In this document: positions 24,641 through 36,189 of the stretch, in pieces
Position numbering within the stretch: position 1 is the stretch's first letter
Layout: each line of letters starts with the position of its first letter
Assembly: GCA_030248295.1 (NCBI GenBank)
Contig: JASANH010001230.1
Span: 1-64,000, forward strand
Reading direction: 5' to 3'
Origin: Mesodorylaimus sp. YZB2_4
Taxonomy: Eukaryota; Nematoda; Enoplea; Dorylaimida; Dorylaimidae
DNA length: 64,000 bases
Position numbers and translations under genes: made by a program
The notes under the pieces: generated by a model
What the model was told of the DNA's origin: nothing
The model's database searches: none
The model's input: only the letters and a program-made list of their open reading frames with translations

Positions 24641-26638
24641 TGATGACTCAGACGACATTGCCGTACGAGACGAGGGCGTTCAAGCTAAGAAGCAGGAGTC
24701 TCCTGGGGAACCACCTTTGCTGCGTCCACAACGCAGAGCGGCGGTTGCCGCCACTGAGCGTATCCGAAATATGGCGCAGGAAAGTGATAGTGACAACGAA
24801 GGTGAATCCATTGGTTCCGCTTCTGTCAAGGCTCATCCGAAAAAACTTCCATCCGTCTCTTTTTTCCTGTTGAGCTGCCTTATTGCAGTAATGCTCTCTC
24901 ATGCTGCCGCAAACCCGATGATTTGCGAGGATGGAAGCGCGAAAATGGTGTTCGACTTGGGTCCCATTGCCGCTTGCAGCTTCAATCGTACCCAGAAGGT
25001 CGACAAAGTTTATCAGGCAACCATAAGGCTTTTCAAGAAAAATATTGCCCGACACACCAGTCCAGCGCATAAGTGTTCCAAAGTCACCACTGTCAGCGAA
25101 GCCTGGACGGGTTTTGCCAAAACTGGCTGGGACCACTGGACCAAAGAAGAGTCGGTACCTGTCTCCGAGGTGGACTGCAAAGCAATGATCCGTGACCGCC
25201 GCTGTTCAGAAGGCCCTCTTTTGGGAGGGGACGTTGCGTCATTTACTGAAAATAAAGTGCAGCCGCCCTACACCTCTGGCAATGCCTGGGATTGCTGCAA
25301 GTGGATGGCCGCAACAACGACCAACTGTTTTCTCCTGCAAGGCAAGGTCTTCCAGACATTCAGAGGTCAGATGGAGTCTAACCTGGGCAATGTGATTGAC
25401 TGTGCCTACGAAAAAGGGAGCTGTCCTTTGCCAGATCACGGGATGTTGATTTGGAACCCAAACAATTATGCTAGCTGCGAGTACATATTCTGGAAAGAGA
25501 TTGAAGGAAAAATGCGGAATAATCAGTTTCTGAGTAGTGACATGGAAATAGCTCTGACGTGGAATCAGGCACAGAAAACCGTGACGACTTGCGAGGGCAC
25601 GACAGCAACTCTCACCGACCAAGGCGTACCCTTCAGTGAAATACGCAGTACAGCTTTATCACGGAGCCAGCTCGATGGGCCGAGAGAGAAGCGAGAAACC
25701 GACGCCACTGATGGAGTTGCCATGCGTCTTCAAGCCCTAGAAGTACGCCTCGATAGCCTTTTCCGGGAATCCCTCAATCATGTCTTCAGCACCGTGTGCC
25801 AGACCATCAAGGAACTTCAAGAAATTGATTTGGTCCTCGCCCACGCGGAGCCAACCTTGATCGCTAGACGACTTCTCAACGACAGTCAAATTATGGCGCG
25901 AATGTATGGCCAGTTTCTTGAAGTATGGCCGTGCAGCCCGGTGGACCGGTTCGAGTTTTGCAAGAAGGGAGACCGATGCACCGAGTGGATCCCTGTGAAC
26001 TTTACAGTACGAGGCACATCTTCAAATGGATACATGGATCCCAAAACATCCATTATTTATGCAAATTCTGCCCCCATTGATTGTGATTTAGCCCATGAAG
26101 TCTACATCAGTGATCCCAACCAAGGCTTATTGGTTTACACCGCACACAACGGTATCGTCAAGCCGTTTGGAGGCCAATTAATCAAGCATGCACTGCACTC
26201 TTCTAAGATAGCAGAATACGTTGACTTTACAGCAGTTATCCACAAGCAGTTGAACAGTTGTATACCCAGAGAGAGCTACGAGCACATAGCAGTTTAAATG
26301 ACCTGTTCGCCACAGTGGATGGGCAAGCCGAAATCTTGCGACAGTTAGCGCAAGTAGCACACGATACCCCCAAATCCAAGGACGCACAGGCGATTCTCGA
26401 CGCAGTAAGCAGCCTGACACCGTGGGGCCTCATCAGCCATTGGGCCAGCAAGATTTTGTGGATTTGGGTCTACAGTTGCTGTACTCTAGTGACCTTGCAA
26501 TTCATTGGGTCATGCGCTGTCAAGTACGTGCGTCGGCGCTTCCGCGCCAAAGGAGCCATCGAGCCCCCAGTCGAGGGGCGTCCACGCATCATCACGTTGG
26601 CGGACATTGTGAAAGCGACCACGGCCGACAATCAATGA
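24641..26638 (+). pseudogene. Envelope-like glycoprotein fused to Pol (broken)
   Basis: The integrase frame runs without a stop into a different protein. A hydrophobic segment (SVSFFLLSCLIAVML near 24853) can act as signal or membrane anchor, and a Cys-rich ectodomain with N-glycosylation sites follows. A basic site (PREKRE near 25683) resembles a furin site, with a heptad-like stretch after it. A transmembrane segment near 26448-26520 (ILWIWVYSCCTLVTL) and a short basic tail close the protein. A frameshift near 26265 separates ectodomain and anchor. Capture of viral glycoproteins by BEL elements is known in nematodes and insects (phlebovirus-like, chuvirus-like). I cannot assign this one to a viral family by eye. 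The role in particle spread is inferred only. Confidence 0.7.
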
Positions 26639-26658
26639 TGAAATCGTTGGCGTGGGAG

Positions 26659-26893
26659 TGTCGCGTCATCGCGAACTGTTAGGTTAGGGTTTAGATTGTA
26701 GTGATGAATGTTTACGATCTGCCGAAATTACTAGCACTAGTAGCTATGGGGCGATAGGCCCGACCCGTCTGAACTATCCCACAGTTAGGGAGTAACCTTT
26801 GCTTTGTGTAACTTAATGGAAAGGATGTGTGTATAGTTCAGAGTAAAAGAGTTCGTGAACGGTCGGATTACTTGTGTGGGAAGAGTCGCCACA
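26659..26893 (+). repeat. BEL/Pao 3' LTR
   Basis: 235 bases, TG...CA ends, same sequence as the 5' LTR with five substitutions and an extra TAAC. It is preceded by a short purine-rich stretch (GGCGTGGGAG) that can serve as polypurine tract and is followed by the duplicated target GCAAG. Confidence 0.93.
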
Positions 26894-27906
26894 GCAAGGG
26901 CGCCTACCGCCACGCTGAAGAAGAACCGCGGAAGACACCTAATTCGTAAGAGATTTCGTGAAGAAGTTGCGAAAAAGCTGTGTTCTGTTTTTCGTGTGTT
27001 TTCAGTGTACGTTGAGCACATGAGCTTGTTGGGTTTCCGCTTTTGCTAATGGTAGTGTATTTTTCTGTCATTTCCTAATAAATAGATCTGATGTTTGCCT
27101 GAAGTGCAGGCTTTGCCTTATCTGCAGTGAAGAAAGGTCGAATGTATGGCGCGAAATTCTGAAGGACTACCACACAAACAACAGAAACTGCACTCTAGAG
27201 ATCTTTGAAAAACTATTGGACATCTTTAGGAATATTTGACTTTGAAGTAACGCCGCTTTAAACTTTGAAGATACTCTTAAAATTTTTCTAGAGAGTAGGA
27301 ACTTGGGTAGCACGATCGGATGACTGGGCGAAATTTTGTCTTCATTACTTTATCATGGGGCTTTTTGCTAACCTTATCCTCGAGGGTCCAATGGTTGCGC
27401 ATGTCTTGGCTCGGATTCTCATTAGTTCCAGCTGGACCACCTGCTTTCTTCTCGCCTATGCCCACCCTCCGAGTAAATAGATCGATAGGAGGGCCAGTTG
27501 AGCGAGCTACTGCATGATTAGTGAAAGCTTAGTGCATCGATCCCCGTGCGCCATGCAGTCGTGAGGATGGGGCAAGTTGGCCGCGCCCCTTGGTCTGTGC
27601 CCATTGCGCGGTCGAGCGCGGGTGGGCATGGTTACGTTGAGAATAGGGCCGAATTAGAAAATCGAATTCATTCATGCAATACACGCAAAAATAGCCAGCC
27701 AGTTAATCGGAGGGTGCTAGGCGTCGGTTAGCAACCTATAAGTTACAAGCTGATTATTATTTCTTGTTTCCAAGAGAGGAAATAGGCCGAAGGTATGGGG
27801 CGATGGAGCACGGATCTGTTCTTCTTGGCCATCATTAGGCCCTATTTCGTGTGGAACAGCTGCTCCGGCTAGCGGAATATCAAACTAGCCGTCTTAGACT
27901 GCAGTT
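26894..27906. other. No gene recognised
   Basis: The interval between the retroelement and the RPGR-like gene has an AATAAA at about 27077 but no associated coding sequence that I can support. Several short open frames lack protein-like composition. Confidence 0.4.
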
Positions 27907-30900
27907 ATGGCCGACGAGGAGGAACACGAAGAGCAGCCCGTGCCAGGTACACTTGATGTCGCTGCTGGGGCAGTTTGAGGAGTCAGTCTTTTCTCTGAAA
28001 AATGGTAAATATTCTTGTTTTAGACACGGGAGCCGTGTTCACGTTCGGCCGATCTCGGTTCGCCGACAATGTTCCGAATCGATTTTGGATTCGTAACGAT
28101 CCCATAAAACAGGTTTCTTGTGGAGAAGAGCACACGCTCTTGTTGACCAGTCAGCAGTGAATGCTTTTCGAATGGTTTCCCTTCGTCACTCTCGCCTGTT
28201 TTAGGATCGGGTCGCGTGTTCAGTTTTGGAGCGAACGACTGGGGACAACTCGGGCATGGCAATTTGAAAGTTCATACCAAGCCTTCTTCTATTAAAGGTA
28301 CATCTCACGAAATACGATGGCCATGCGGATGTTGGCCAGCTCATGTTTTCAGCACTGAGGGGCTCGACGGCTTATTTGGTTGCGTGTGGTCGAAATCATT
28401 CGCTGGTTGCCTTAGGTACGGTCTTGTACTTATTCAGTAATGAATGTGTGCACTTGTCAGGATGGACTCATCATTTGTGACACGGATGATGAATCGTTTC
28501 AGAAGGGGGGCGAGTCGTGGCGTTCGGCCAGAATACAGATGGCCAACTGGGAGTTGGTGACACGGAACCGCATAACATCCCGGCAGACATCGACGATCTC
28601 TGCGACTTGGTGATTGCCGAGGCCAACGGTGGTGCTCAACATTCAGCGGCTTTAACAGGTGTGTGATGGTTTATATGGCATTATCATCTAGGACAGGACG
28701 CCAAGCTTGAGCAAGCCTAAGTTGGCTAACGGTGCTCTCCGAAAGAGCTTAGGTTCCGCCAAGCTCTTTTGGGACGCACGACCTCGGGCTTAGAACAGAC
28801 TTATCTAGGGATACATACGCAATATCGAAAGAATGCTGCTATCATGATTAGTTTTACCTTTTTCGCATGTTCTTACTGTCCTTGTTTTAGAATACGGGCA
28901 GCTTTATCTTTGGGGCAGCAATGCAGAAGGCCAATTAGGCATGGCGCACGCTGGTGAAGAGTTCATGCGCCCGCTTTCTATGGAATTTCCAGAACAAATT
29001 TGCCATGTGTCATGTGGATACTATCACACCGCTATTGTCACAAGTATGGGTCGTTTCTTGTTTTAGGAGAATTGGCAGAGGATCACTAAGATTTGCTACA
29101 TGACTGTCGCAGCAGACTCCTTTTGGTGCGCCCAAACTTTAGGTCAATAGTGCCTGTTTAGCTGCTGGCAATCTGTTCACATTCGGCGAAAGCGAATCTG
29201 GCAAGTTGGGCCACCCTGTGCGACGAAACGAAATGGTCAAAGAGCCTCGACTGGTTGATATTCCTGACCATGTGATCGAAGTGGCTTGCGGCGCGAGGCA
29301 CACTATTGCAACAACACGTGTGTGTGGACAGCTCTCCTGTTGCGCAGAAGCACTGATCTGAATCAGTTTTAGAAACGGGTCAAGTATTCGTGTTTGGTGA
29401 TGGTGGTGATGGACAGCTCGGATTGGGCCGCGAGATCATTGAAGTTGAAGAACCTCGGATATTGGAAAGTCTAAGTTCGGAGAAAGTGGCTCGTGTGGCT
29501 TGTGGTGAGAGTCATTCGGCTGCTATTACAGGTTTGTACTTTTCAACCATTTTGTGTTACCTGTCTATTTTTCGTGGCTTTGTAATCAACTCCAGCTAAT
29601 GGCCTCCGAACCCGAAAAAGTGCTGCCCTTTGAGTTGCTAAAAAGATTGTCTTAACTTGAATTAAATATGGCTGAAGACATTTTAAAGAAAAAACGACGT
29701 TTCGATTTCATGTTTTTGTGTAATTTTCAGCTCAAAGTCAAGTTTATATCTGGGGTAATGATCAGTACGGGAAACTGGGCTTAATCGAAAATTTGAATGA
29801 TCAACAGAACAAATACTTTGATCCTCATCGTTTGCAAAAGTTTATCAAATTCGACGTTCTGCAAGTAAGTTTCAAGTGCTTCTCACGATTTTCCTTTTTA
29901 TAATAAATTTCCAGGTGTCTTGCGGCGGGTGTCACACAATTGTTCTGGCAAGACCTCATCACGAGAATGTAGCACTGGTCTCACAAGGCGAGTCCGCGAT
30001 GAAGAATGAACATGATGCTGGAAATTTCAAAAGCCGCTCGAATGAGCTGGAAAAAGAAAATATTCGGGGGCAGGAAAGTGGAGACGACGGGGCAAAGTTG
30101 CCAAAGTTGGCGAGCAGTCAGACGAATGAAATATTGGAGGCCACGATGAATGCGAGGGCGCGACGGAGACAAAACAGTGTAAAAAAATGAGTGATTCTGT
30201 CTGGCAGAAACAGAGAAGAAAGAATTTTTTGGCCTATTTTTTTGAAGGTGTCGACGGCTCCGCGAGGCCATCCGTCGTCGTTGGCGGATCGGGCGGTATC
30301 CATATCAGCGGAAATTCATCAATCCCTGAATGGAACTTCGTACACCAAGCCAGGATTTATGGACATTTGTCAAGATGCAGAGTTGTTAAGTAAGAAAAGT
30401 TGATCCTGCCCACCTGATATTTAGATTTCGAAAAACCTTTCTAGAAAATTTTGAAAGACCATTTAAAAACCATGAGTTAAGCGATGATGAGTCGACGTCA
30501 ACTTTTCACCAAACATACGAGCGCAATGGCCGGAAACAGTCGGATACAGAAATGCTTCATCGCGAGGTAAGTGGACGACTGACTTCCTCGTGACCTTTTA
30601 CTGAAATGTTGCCATATTTAGATCAACCGAAGTTTGACCGTTTTCTGTCGAGATACAATCGACGATGCAAAACATGGCCTCAGCGCGCGGAAAAGACCCG
30701 GCGACCACCCTGCCTCGGACGAAGATGGTGAGTCACAATGACACCGCGAACAGCACACTTCTTCCCTCAATTTCGACAAAATCTTTCAGCCGCAAATGAT
30801 GCAAAAAACTTCTCGCACGATAATCGTGGAACGGTATATGCTCGCCAGTCGGCCCCGATACCTTCGGGCCCTCCCACGCGGATCACAGCCGTGGCTCACA

Positions 30901-31484
30901 AATACGCTGGAGACAACGACCTCTCATTGCCCGCGTCTGAAAAGAAGCAGTACGTCGTAGAAGATGAAAACGATGATGCAGCGAAGGAAAATATGCGTGA
31001 CTCGGAAAATCTCGTGCCGCATCACGAACAATTCGAAGACGGCGACGATGACGCAGGATTGTCCATGATTATGGACAGACGTCATCCCGGCGCCCATGAA
31101 TCAGAACTGATCGAAGACTGCGCCGCTTATTCACAATCTGCTGATGATGGATCTGAGAAAGGGCTAAAACCAAATGTAAAGCCCGCATTCGGCGAGGGTA
31201 TTGGTCAGCAAAAACAGAAAGGCCCGATGAAGCGGTTGTCCCATCTGATCGCGATGGCCAAAGAAGCCCGGACCAGCAAAGTCAACGGACAGGTGAGCTT
31301 GGTTTTATGAGCTATGCAGGCTTTTAGACAAGGTTTGCTTCACTACATAGGGTCGAGGAAATGGAAAAGAAACTGTGTCAGACCCCGCTACAAAGGCTGT
31401 GAAAAAGGTATTCCATTCGTTTTATTCAAGCCAGCTACATTACGCATGTACCTTTTTCAGTCTCGCGCCTGCATCCTATTATGA
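27907..31484 (+). CDS. RPGR/GLO-4-like RCC1-repeat protein with CaaX terminus
   Basis: Sixteen exons join in phase: 27907-27946, 28024-28149, 28205-28297, 28353-28415, 28503-28658, 28891-29043, 29162-29317, 29373-29531, 29731-29864, 29915-30178, 30248-30389, 30445-30566, 30622-30727, 30790-31292, 31351-31407, 31461-31484, giving 765 residues. The first half is a seven-bladed RCC1 propeller (TGAVFTFG, VFSFGANDWGQLG, ACGRNHSLV, SCGYYHTAIV, DGQLGLG, SCGGCHTIV). It matches animal RPGR, and C. elegans GLO-4, blade by blade. Introns 1-8 are all phase 1, and exons 5-8 (153-159 bases) each hold about one blade. The second half is acidic and disordered. The protein ends in CILL, a CaaX box predicted to be geranylgeranylated, as human RPGR ends in a prenylation motif. 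RPGR acts at the ciliary transition zone with PDE6D; GLO-4 acts in lysosome-related organelle formation. Which role applies here is inference. Confidence 0.88.
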
Positions 31485-32333
31485 AACGGCCAGTCTCGTG
31501 ATCGAGATGTGTTTACGGCTAGCATCACAATAGATGCCTTCACGTTGCTAGTTTAGTAAATATCTGCACAAAATCAAGCCACTTTAAGGCGACATACTTG
31601 GATGATGCTCGCCGCGCGTCATTAGCTTTACTTCCTCCTTTTTGTAACCTAATATGATTAGTGGAGGTCAGAAGTGGATTTGAGACCGATCTCCTCGAGG
31701 TCAAGAATTGTGATCAATGATGCCAGTCCCTGGCGCCAATTACGCGTGCTCGTCGCTGCCTGCTGATTCACTTGTCCGCTCCTACGTAACAGCTGCATGG
31801 GTGCGTGTGTGTTCGTCACACTGCTCTCTCGTGATGACATTCATCTGCAGCTGGCTGTCTGCTATCTTTTCATCATAATGAATAGCGGAGTAGGCCGGCC
31901 CACGAGACCTCGCCTCGGACACTTTCTCCGGCGAAGGCATTTTCCGTTTTCTTTTGTTCGTTACACGAGTCCTTTGATTGAAAGGCGGCCTCAACGTTGA
32001 CTTATCTCGACGGCTAGGTCGGTCTCGAAGGAGCATCGGCGTCAAGCGCAGGTGGTCATAGGGTGCGGGTCCTTTGTGAGCCTAGGAGAGGAAGAAGGTC
32101 GTGCCCAACAAACATCGATCTATGCCAGCTCGAGCATAATTAGTCCCCTGACCAGATGATTAGCAAAGGTGCCTTCTAACATTCTGAACACGCCTTGTAC
32201 CCGTGTCATTATCCGATCCGAGGCGTCCCCTCCAGCGCCAAAAAGCCTCAGCATAAGCCATTCGTGATCCTATGGATAAGTACTGACGGACGACTCCTCT
32301 GTTATCACCGGCATCGTATCACTGTTGTCCACT
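31485..32333. other. No gene recognised
   Basis: Intergenic interval between two plus-strand genes. I see no coding exon or structured repeat in it. Confidence 0.4.
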
Positions 32334-33061
32334 ATGACTGAGCAGACTGTGGCCCCTGCGAACATGCTCTTCGTATTAATGGCTGGCTTCGTCTTGAGCT
32401 TTTCACCCAGATCAGGTAGGAAATGGTGAAAGTGCCGATTACTGCCACTACGCCCATCCAGTCCCACACAGACCAACCCGCTTCACTGTGCTCCTTTAGA
32501 CGCCATCAAGTGCATTCAGTGCACGACTGTGGACAACAATGGTACCACGTTCCTCCCAGGTTCCAGAGGAAGCGAGGCGTGCCTTTTGGGAAAGATGCCA
32601 GCCAAACCATGCGACAATCCAAACCACACGCACTGTACGACATATCACGTCAAGACTCCCGTTTTGGACAGTAAGTATCTTGCTCCTCCCATTTTTGATC
32701 AGGATCGGCTGTTGAGACAGCTGCGAGTGGGGATCGAACCCAAGAACTCTTTGCAGATGTCATTTTTGTGTGGAGAAAATGCGGGATTTACAACGACACG
32801 GTGCACGCGTGCAAATCGCACGTGATCGACGAGGAAGGAAATGTGCGTGCGGACATGAGCATCGATCCGGATAAGGCTAAAATTCAAATAGGTCCGAGCG
32901 GTTCGCACGCTGCCAAAGGCACGAAAGTGAATATTTGTGTGTTTGGATGCGATAGCGATGGCTGCATTGCAAACCAGGCAAAACGGGAACGAGTATCAGT
33001 GGCGCTTATTGTCATGCCCTTAATATTATTTCAGGCGTTCGTCGAGTCCATAATCTTCTGA
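32334..33061 (+). CDS. GPI-anchored Ly6/three-finger-like surface protein
   Basis: Three exons (32334-32415, 32500-32670, 32757-33061) join in phase 1 to give 185 residues. A signal peptide is seen after the second Met (MLFVLMAGFVLSFS), so the true start may be the ATG at 32364. The mature part starts with KCIQC, the hallmark of Ly6/uPAR domains. It has ten cysteines: C..C, C, C, C, C, C, C..C and C near the end in NICVFGCDSDGCIAN. The last 20 residues are hydrophobic without a charged tail (SVALIVMPLILFQAFV), which fits a GPI attachment signal. Ly6 proteins of nematodes often modulate acetylcholine receptors or bind ligands at the surface; no partner can be deduced here. The splice before exon 3 (TTTGCAG) fits by phase. 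Confidence 0.68.
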
Positions 33062-33319
33062 AATTCCGCTGTACCTTATTAGACAAACTGCTAATTGTTG
33101 TGCTCGTCGCTATGGTGCCCTTCCGAATACATATCTGAAAATTCAGTCACGTCCTATGTTTTATGGAATGTAGTGCATGTCAAAAAAATTTATCAGTGCG
33201 GAATTTGTTTTATTGAAAAGTGGGAAATTTTTTTGCTGGCAGCTAAGCAAATCTATTTGAATTCCAAAATCCCATTCACCTAGCTAACATTCCGTCTTGT
33301 AGATCGAACTATGAGTCGA

Positions 33320-34094
33320 TCAAGGCGGCTGTTCGTCGTTTTCAGTCACGAAAAAATTTCCAGCAACAGGTGCAGCTAGAAATAAAAGGCTATTTGCGGA
33401 TGGCACCCTCATTTCCGCCAAAACGTACTGAATCCATGTTTCTGCATGAATTCCTTGATACTGAATTTAGATCGCTGTTTGATCGTGGGTTGGTTGATTT
33501 TCTTTTTTGGATGGTAAAATAGCAAGATAGCCAGACGATGTTTGCCTACGGGAATGGAGGAAGGTTGGATTTTTTGGAGAAATGAGAATGGCGGGGGTGC
33601 AGACCACTGTTTGGAATCGGTGTGGGTGGCATATAGCCGACCAGTGCTCGGGCTCCTGTGGCTTGACCTCGACGCATGCTGTCGTGGTTTATGTTGGGGA
33701 TGAGCCAGTGGATATAGGCCGCATCGACGGGGGCTTCGCGGCGTGGGTAGTCAGGATCTTAGAAAAAAGAGGTGAAACTAGGAAAAACTTGCCGACAATC
33801 AATAAAAGGCCTAACTTTCTAAAAAGCACTCGAACTTACCGAACATCAATAAGGTGAAGAAATCGCCATCTAATACTTCTTGCCGATATTCAATTTTCGG
33901 TGCACTGCGCACGTGCAGCGGATGCAAATTCTCGCCGGGTTCGAGACCCTTGGCGTAAACAACCTGCAAAAGGACCCATCTGCGTCATCCATGTCGGACA
34001 ATTCGGGACTTACTTCCAGCTTGTGTTGCGGCGGGGCTGGTATGACATTCGGTACAAGACCAGCTTGGGAAAAGGCAGCTGCAGCGTCACCCAT
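33320..34094 (-). CDS. Phosphatidylethanolamine-binding protein (PEBP) family
   Basis: Five minus-strand exons join in phase: 34094-34014, 33963-33840, 33757-33605, 33545-33429, 33375-33320, giving 176 residues, close to the usual 180-190. Landmarks appear in the family order: GLVPNVIPAPP, then VVYAKGLEPGENLHP, TLLMFDPDYPR (anion-pocket DPDxP), IHWLIPNI (His-Trp), NSGKHRLAI (GxHR) and APVAGNFF at the end. The donor after NSG is GTCTGC, which is weak, but it restores the GKHR motif and the phase. PEBPs bind phospholipid head groups and regulate kinases (RKIP). There is no signal peptide from the chosen Met, so the protein is probably cytosolic. The frame is open further upstream without an ATG, so an extra 5' exon is possible. 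Confidence 0.85.
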
Positions 34095-36189
34095 GACGAT
34101 CACAAAAGTGGCCACAGATACTGACGAGCCAGAAAACAAGGCACGACCGAGTAAGCCGCTTGTTGATACGACTCCGGGCCTAGCTGAGAGACAAAGCTAG
34201 GCAACTACGCCACTGACGCCATGCGCACTTTGAAATAGTGGTGTTTATGTCGGATGCAAAGGCTGACGCTTCCGAACAGCTGGCACGGTCCGCAAGAAAC
34301 TTACACATCTGGGCAGAAGACGAGATTAAACTTGGCTGATGTGAGTCAGCAACAGATTGAGCGAAGAAGATTTCAGTTTAGAATGTGCCACTTGATAGTC
34401 TTTCTGTGCGAGTTGCAATAATAATACGCTGGCAGGGCCGCGAAAGCGGTGCTTTCTGATATGAAACACCTCAGGGATAAGCCATTTCAGTCCCGAGGTT
34501 CTGCTTCTGCTCCTCCTCTCTGACTCCACAACACTAACTTCGTTCGCCAGAAGCCGTCACCCCGTGCTTCAGATCACCTCGACCGCGACTAGCATCCTCG
34601 TCCCAGCTTCAATTTATGAAACAGAGCGCTATTCCTACAGAAGGTGTCCAAACACTTTTTATGGCCACAAAAGATTGACGCGAAAAGTGTTTGAACTCGA
34701 CCAAAGAATACAGCATTCGCCCTTAGTTCAGGCACAGATGGGTCCCTTCACAGTATGAGCTTCATAAAACACACATTTTTTAGAAAAGACCATAGTTTGG
34801 AATCAATAAATTGCCGATAATTCTGTGAAGCCATGAGTTTTGGAATGGCAGTGATAATCTTGCTTCATTGCATCACTTTTGAGGGCAGAAAGCGGCAGAG
34901 TTCCAGGGCACATACAGATGCAGCTGGCGCACCCAATGCCCGAAGGCAAAGGAAGATGATGGAAGTTAGTTGAACACCCACCAGTTACAGTTTAGGGGTA
35001 CAAAATTAGAAATTCGTCTTGTTTTATCTACCAGCATTTCAAATTTTAAAATTAGGACAAAGTTTGTGTTGTTTGATTTGTTCAAAACCGAGTAAGCTTC
35101 ACTGAACTTGTTCTGGTGCTCAAATAGTTCTGTCGATGGGCCTTGCCTTTGTCATTCCATGAGATAGCACGAGGTCTACCTCGAGTTCTTCTTAAAAGGT
35201 GATGCAATCATGTCTTGTCCTGTCATACTTCATGCAGCCAAGCACTATGAAGTGCACTCGGGGCTAAGGAAGACATATTTGAAAATCATTTTGTCCCCAG
35301 GCGGGAGTCGAACCCTCCCCCTTCCCTGTAGGCAGTGGCCTGTTTTCAGGTGCTAGTGGCAAAGATTTTCAAAACGATGTCCCGGCCTGGTCGACTGGGC
35401 CGAATAAAAGCTGTGAGCAAGTATGGTGGCGTTGTGCGTAGGCTGTGCCATGACGACAGATGGGGAGCCGCGCTGTGCGAGTGCCTTCTTTCACGTTCTG
35501 TCTGACCTTCATAAAACTAATACAGCAGCGTAGGACGTCGGTTACACTGTGAGCATGAACCATTTGCACAGTAGCAAGGGCTGAAATTGGGGTAGAAGTG
35601 AATATCGAGCTGGAACTGTGTCAAAAGCGTGCTGCAGCAGCAGAGGACATATTGGGTGATTCGATATTTTCCATGAACCTTGCGCCACGCCTGCTCTAAA
35701 GTTGGGTTAGTCCTTCTCGAATCTTGAATACTTTTCCGACCTTGCAATGTGAGAAGCGAGGGCCGCGGGTATGAAACCCTTGTGTGTGGGCGTAGAGCAA
35801 GATCTGGTTGTTCCCCTGCAGGTATGCATGATATTCTTCAATACTGTGCTGTTTGTGGGCCACATTGTTTTGCTAGTGCTTTAGGATTATTTGAGTTGTG
35901 TGTGTTTGAGTTCAGTGTGCCAGTTAAGCAGAAGAATAGAAATTTGTTTACTTTGGCGTCGCCTATGGTTAGCATTTTTTGTGCTTATGTTCAGGTTCGT
36001 ACTGTTAAAACCACCGCCAGCACTCAAGGTCGGACGCTGGGCCATGAGTCGAACACTCGCCTAGGGCACTAGGCAGAAATTGGGTCTTTGGCAGGTTAGC
36101 AGGCTTCCTTGCTTCAGAATCGTTAAGATGCTCTCATCAGCGTCGTTAAACATATTTATTGCGCTGCAGGTATCACGAAAGCGTTTTCA
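34095..36189. other. Gene-poor interval with box-B-like SINE remnants
   Basis: No coding gene. On the minus strand, GGTTCGACTCCCGC (near 35295-35310) and GTGTTCGACTCATGG (near 36040-36055) match the tRNA box B. Both are preceded by a TGCC-rich stretch that is similar between the two sites. No acceptor stem pairs in either, so they are not tRNA genes; they may be tRNA-derived SINE remnants. Confidence 0.35.

Larger units (their letters stand above)
18501..26893 (+). mobile_element. BEL/Pao LTR retrotransposon with envelope-like region
   Basis: A complete element flanked by the 5-base duplication GCAAG (18496-18500 and 26894-26898). Order: 5' LTR, leader, gag with zinc knuckles, aspartic protease, reverse transcriptase, RNase H, integrase, envelope-like glycoprotein, 3' LTR. 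Gag carries the DUF1759-type domain typical of Pao elements. The LTRs differ at five positions and one 4-base indel, about 2 percent, so the insertion is fairly recent. Even so, the coding part has stops at 21113, 22948, 23673 and 23931 and frameshifts near 21930, 23490 and 26265, so this copy cannot make its proteins as it stands. Bases just after the 5' LTR (TGGTAGCAGAACTG at 18737) are the candidate primer-binding site. Confidence 0.93.

Noticed and set aside
33300-34200. Plus-strand frames of 75-106 residues over the PEBP gene
   Set aside because: They lie opposite well-supported PEBP exons and carry no features.
35290-36060. tRNA genes suggested by two box-B matches on the minus strand
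   Set aside because: No acceptor stem or anticodon arm can be formed around either match, so at most these are SINE remnants.
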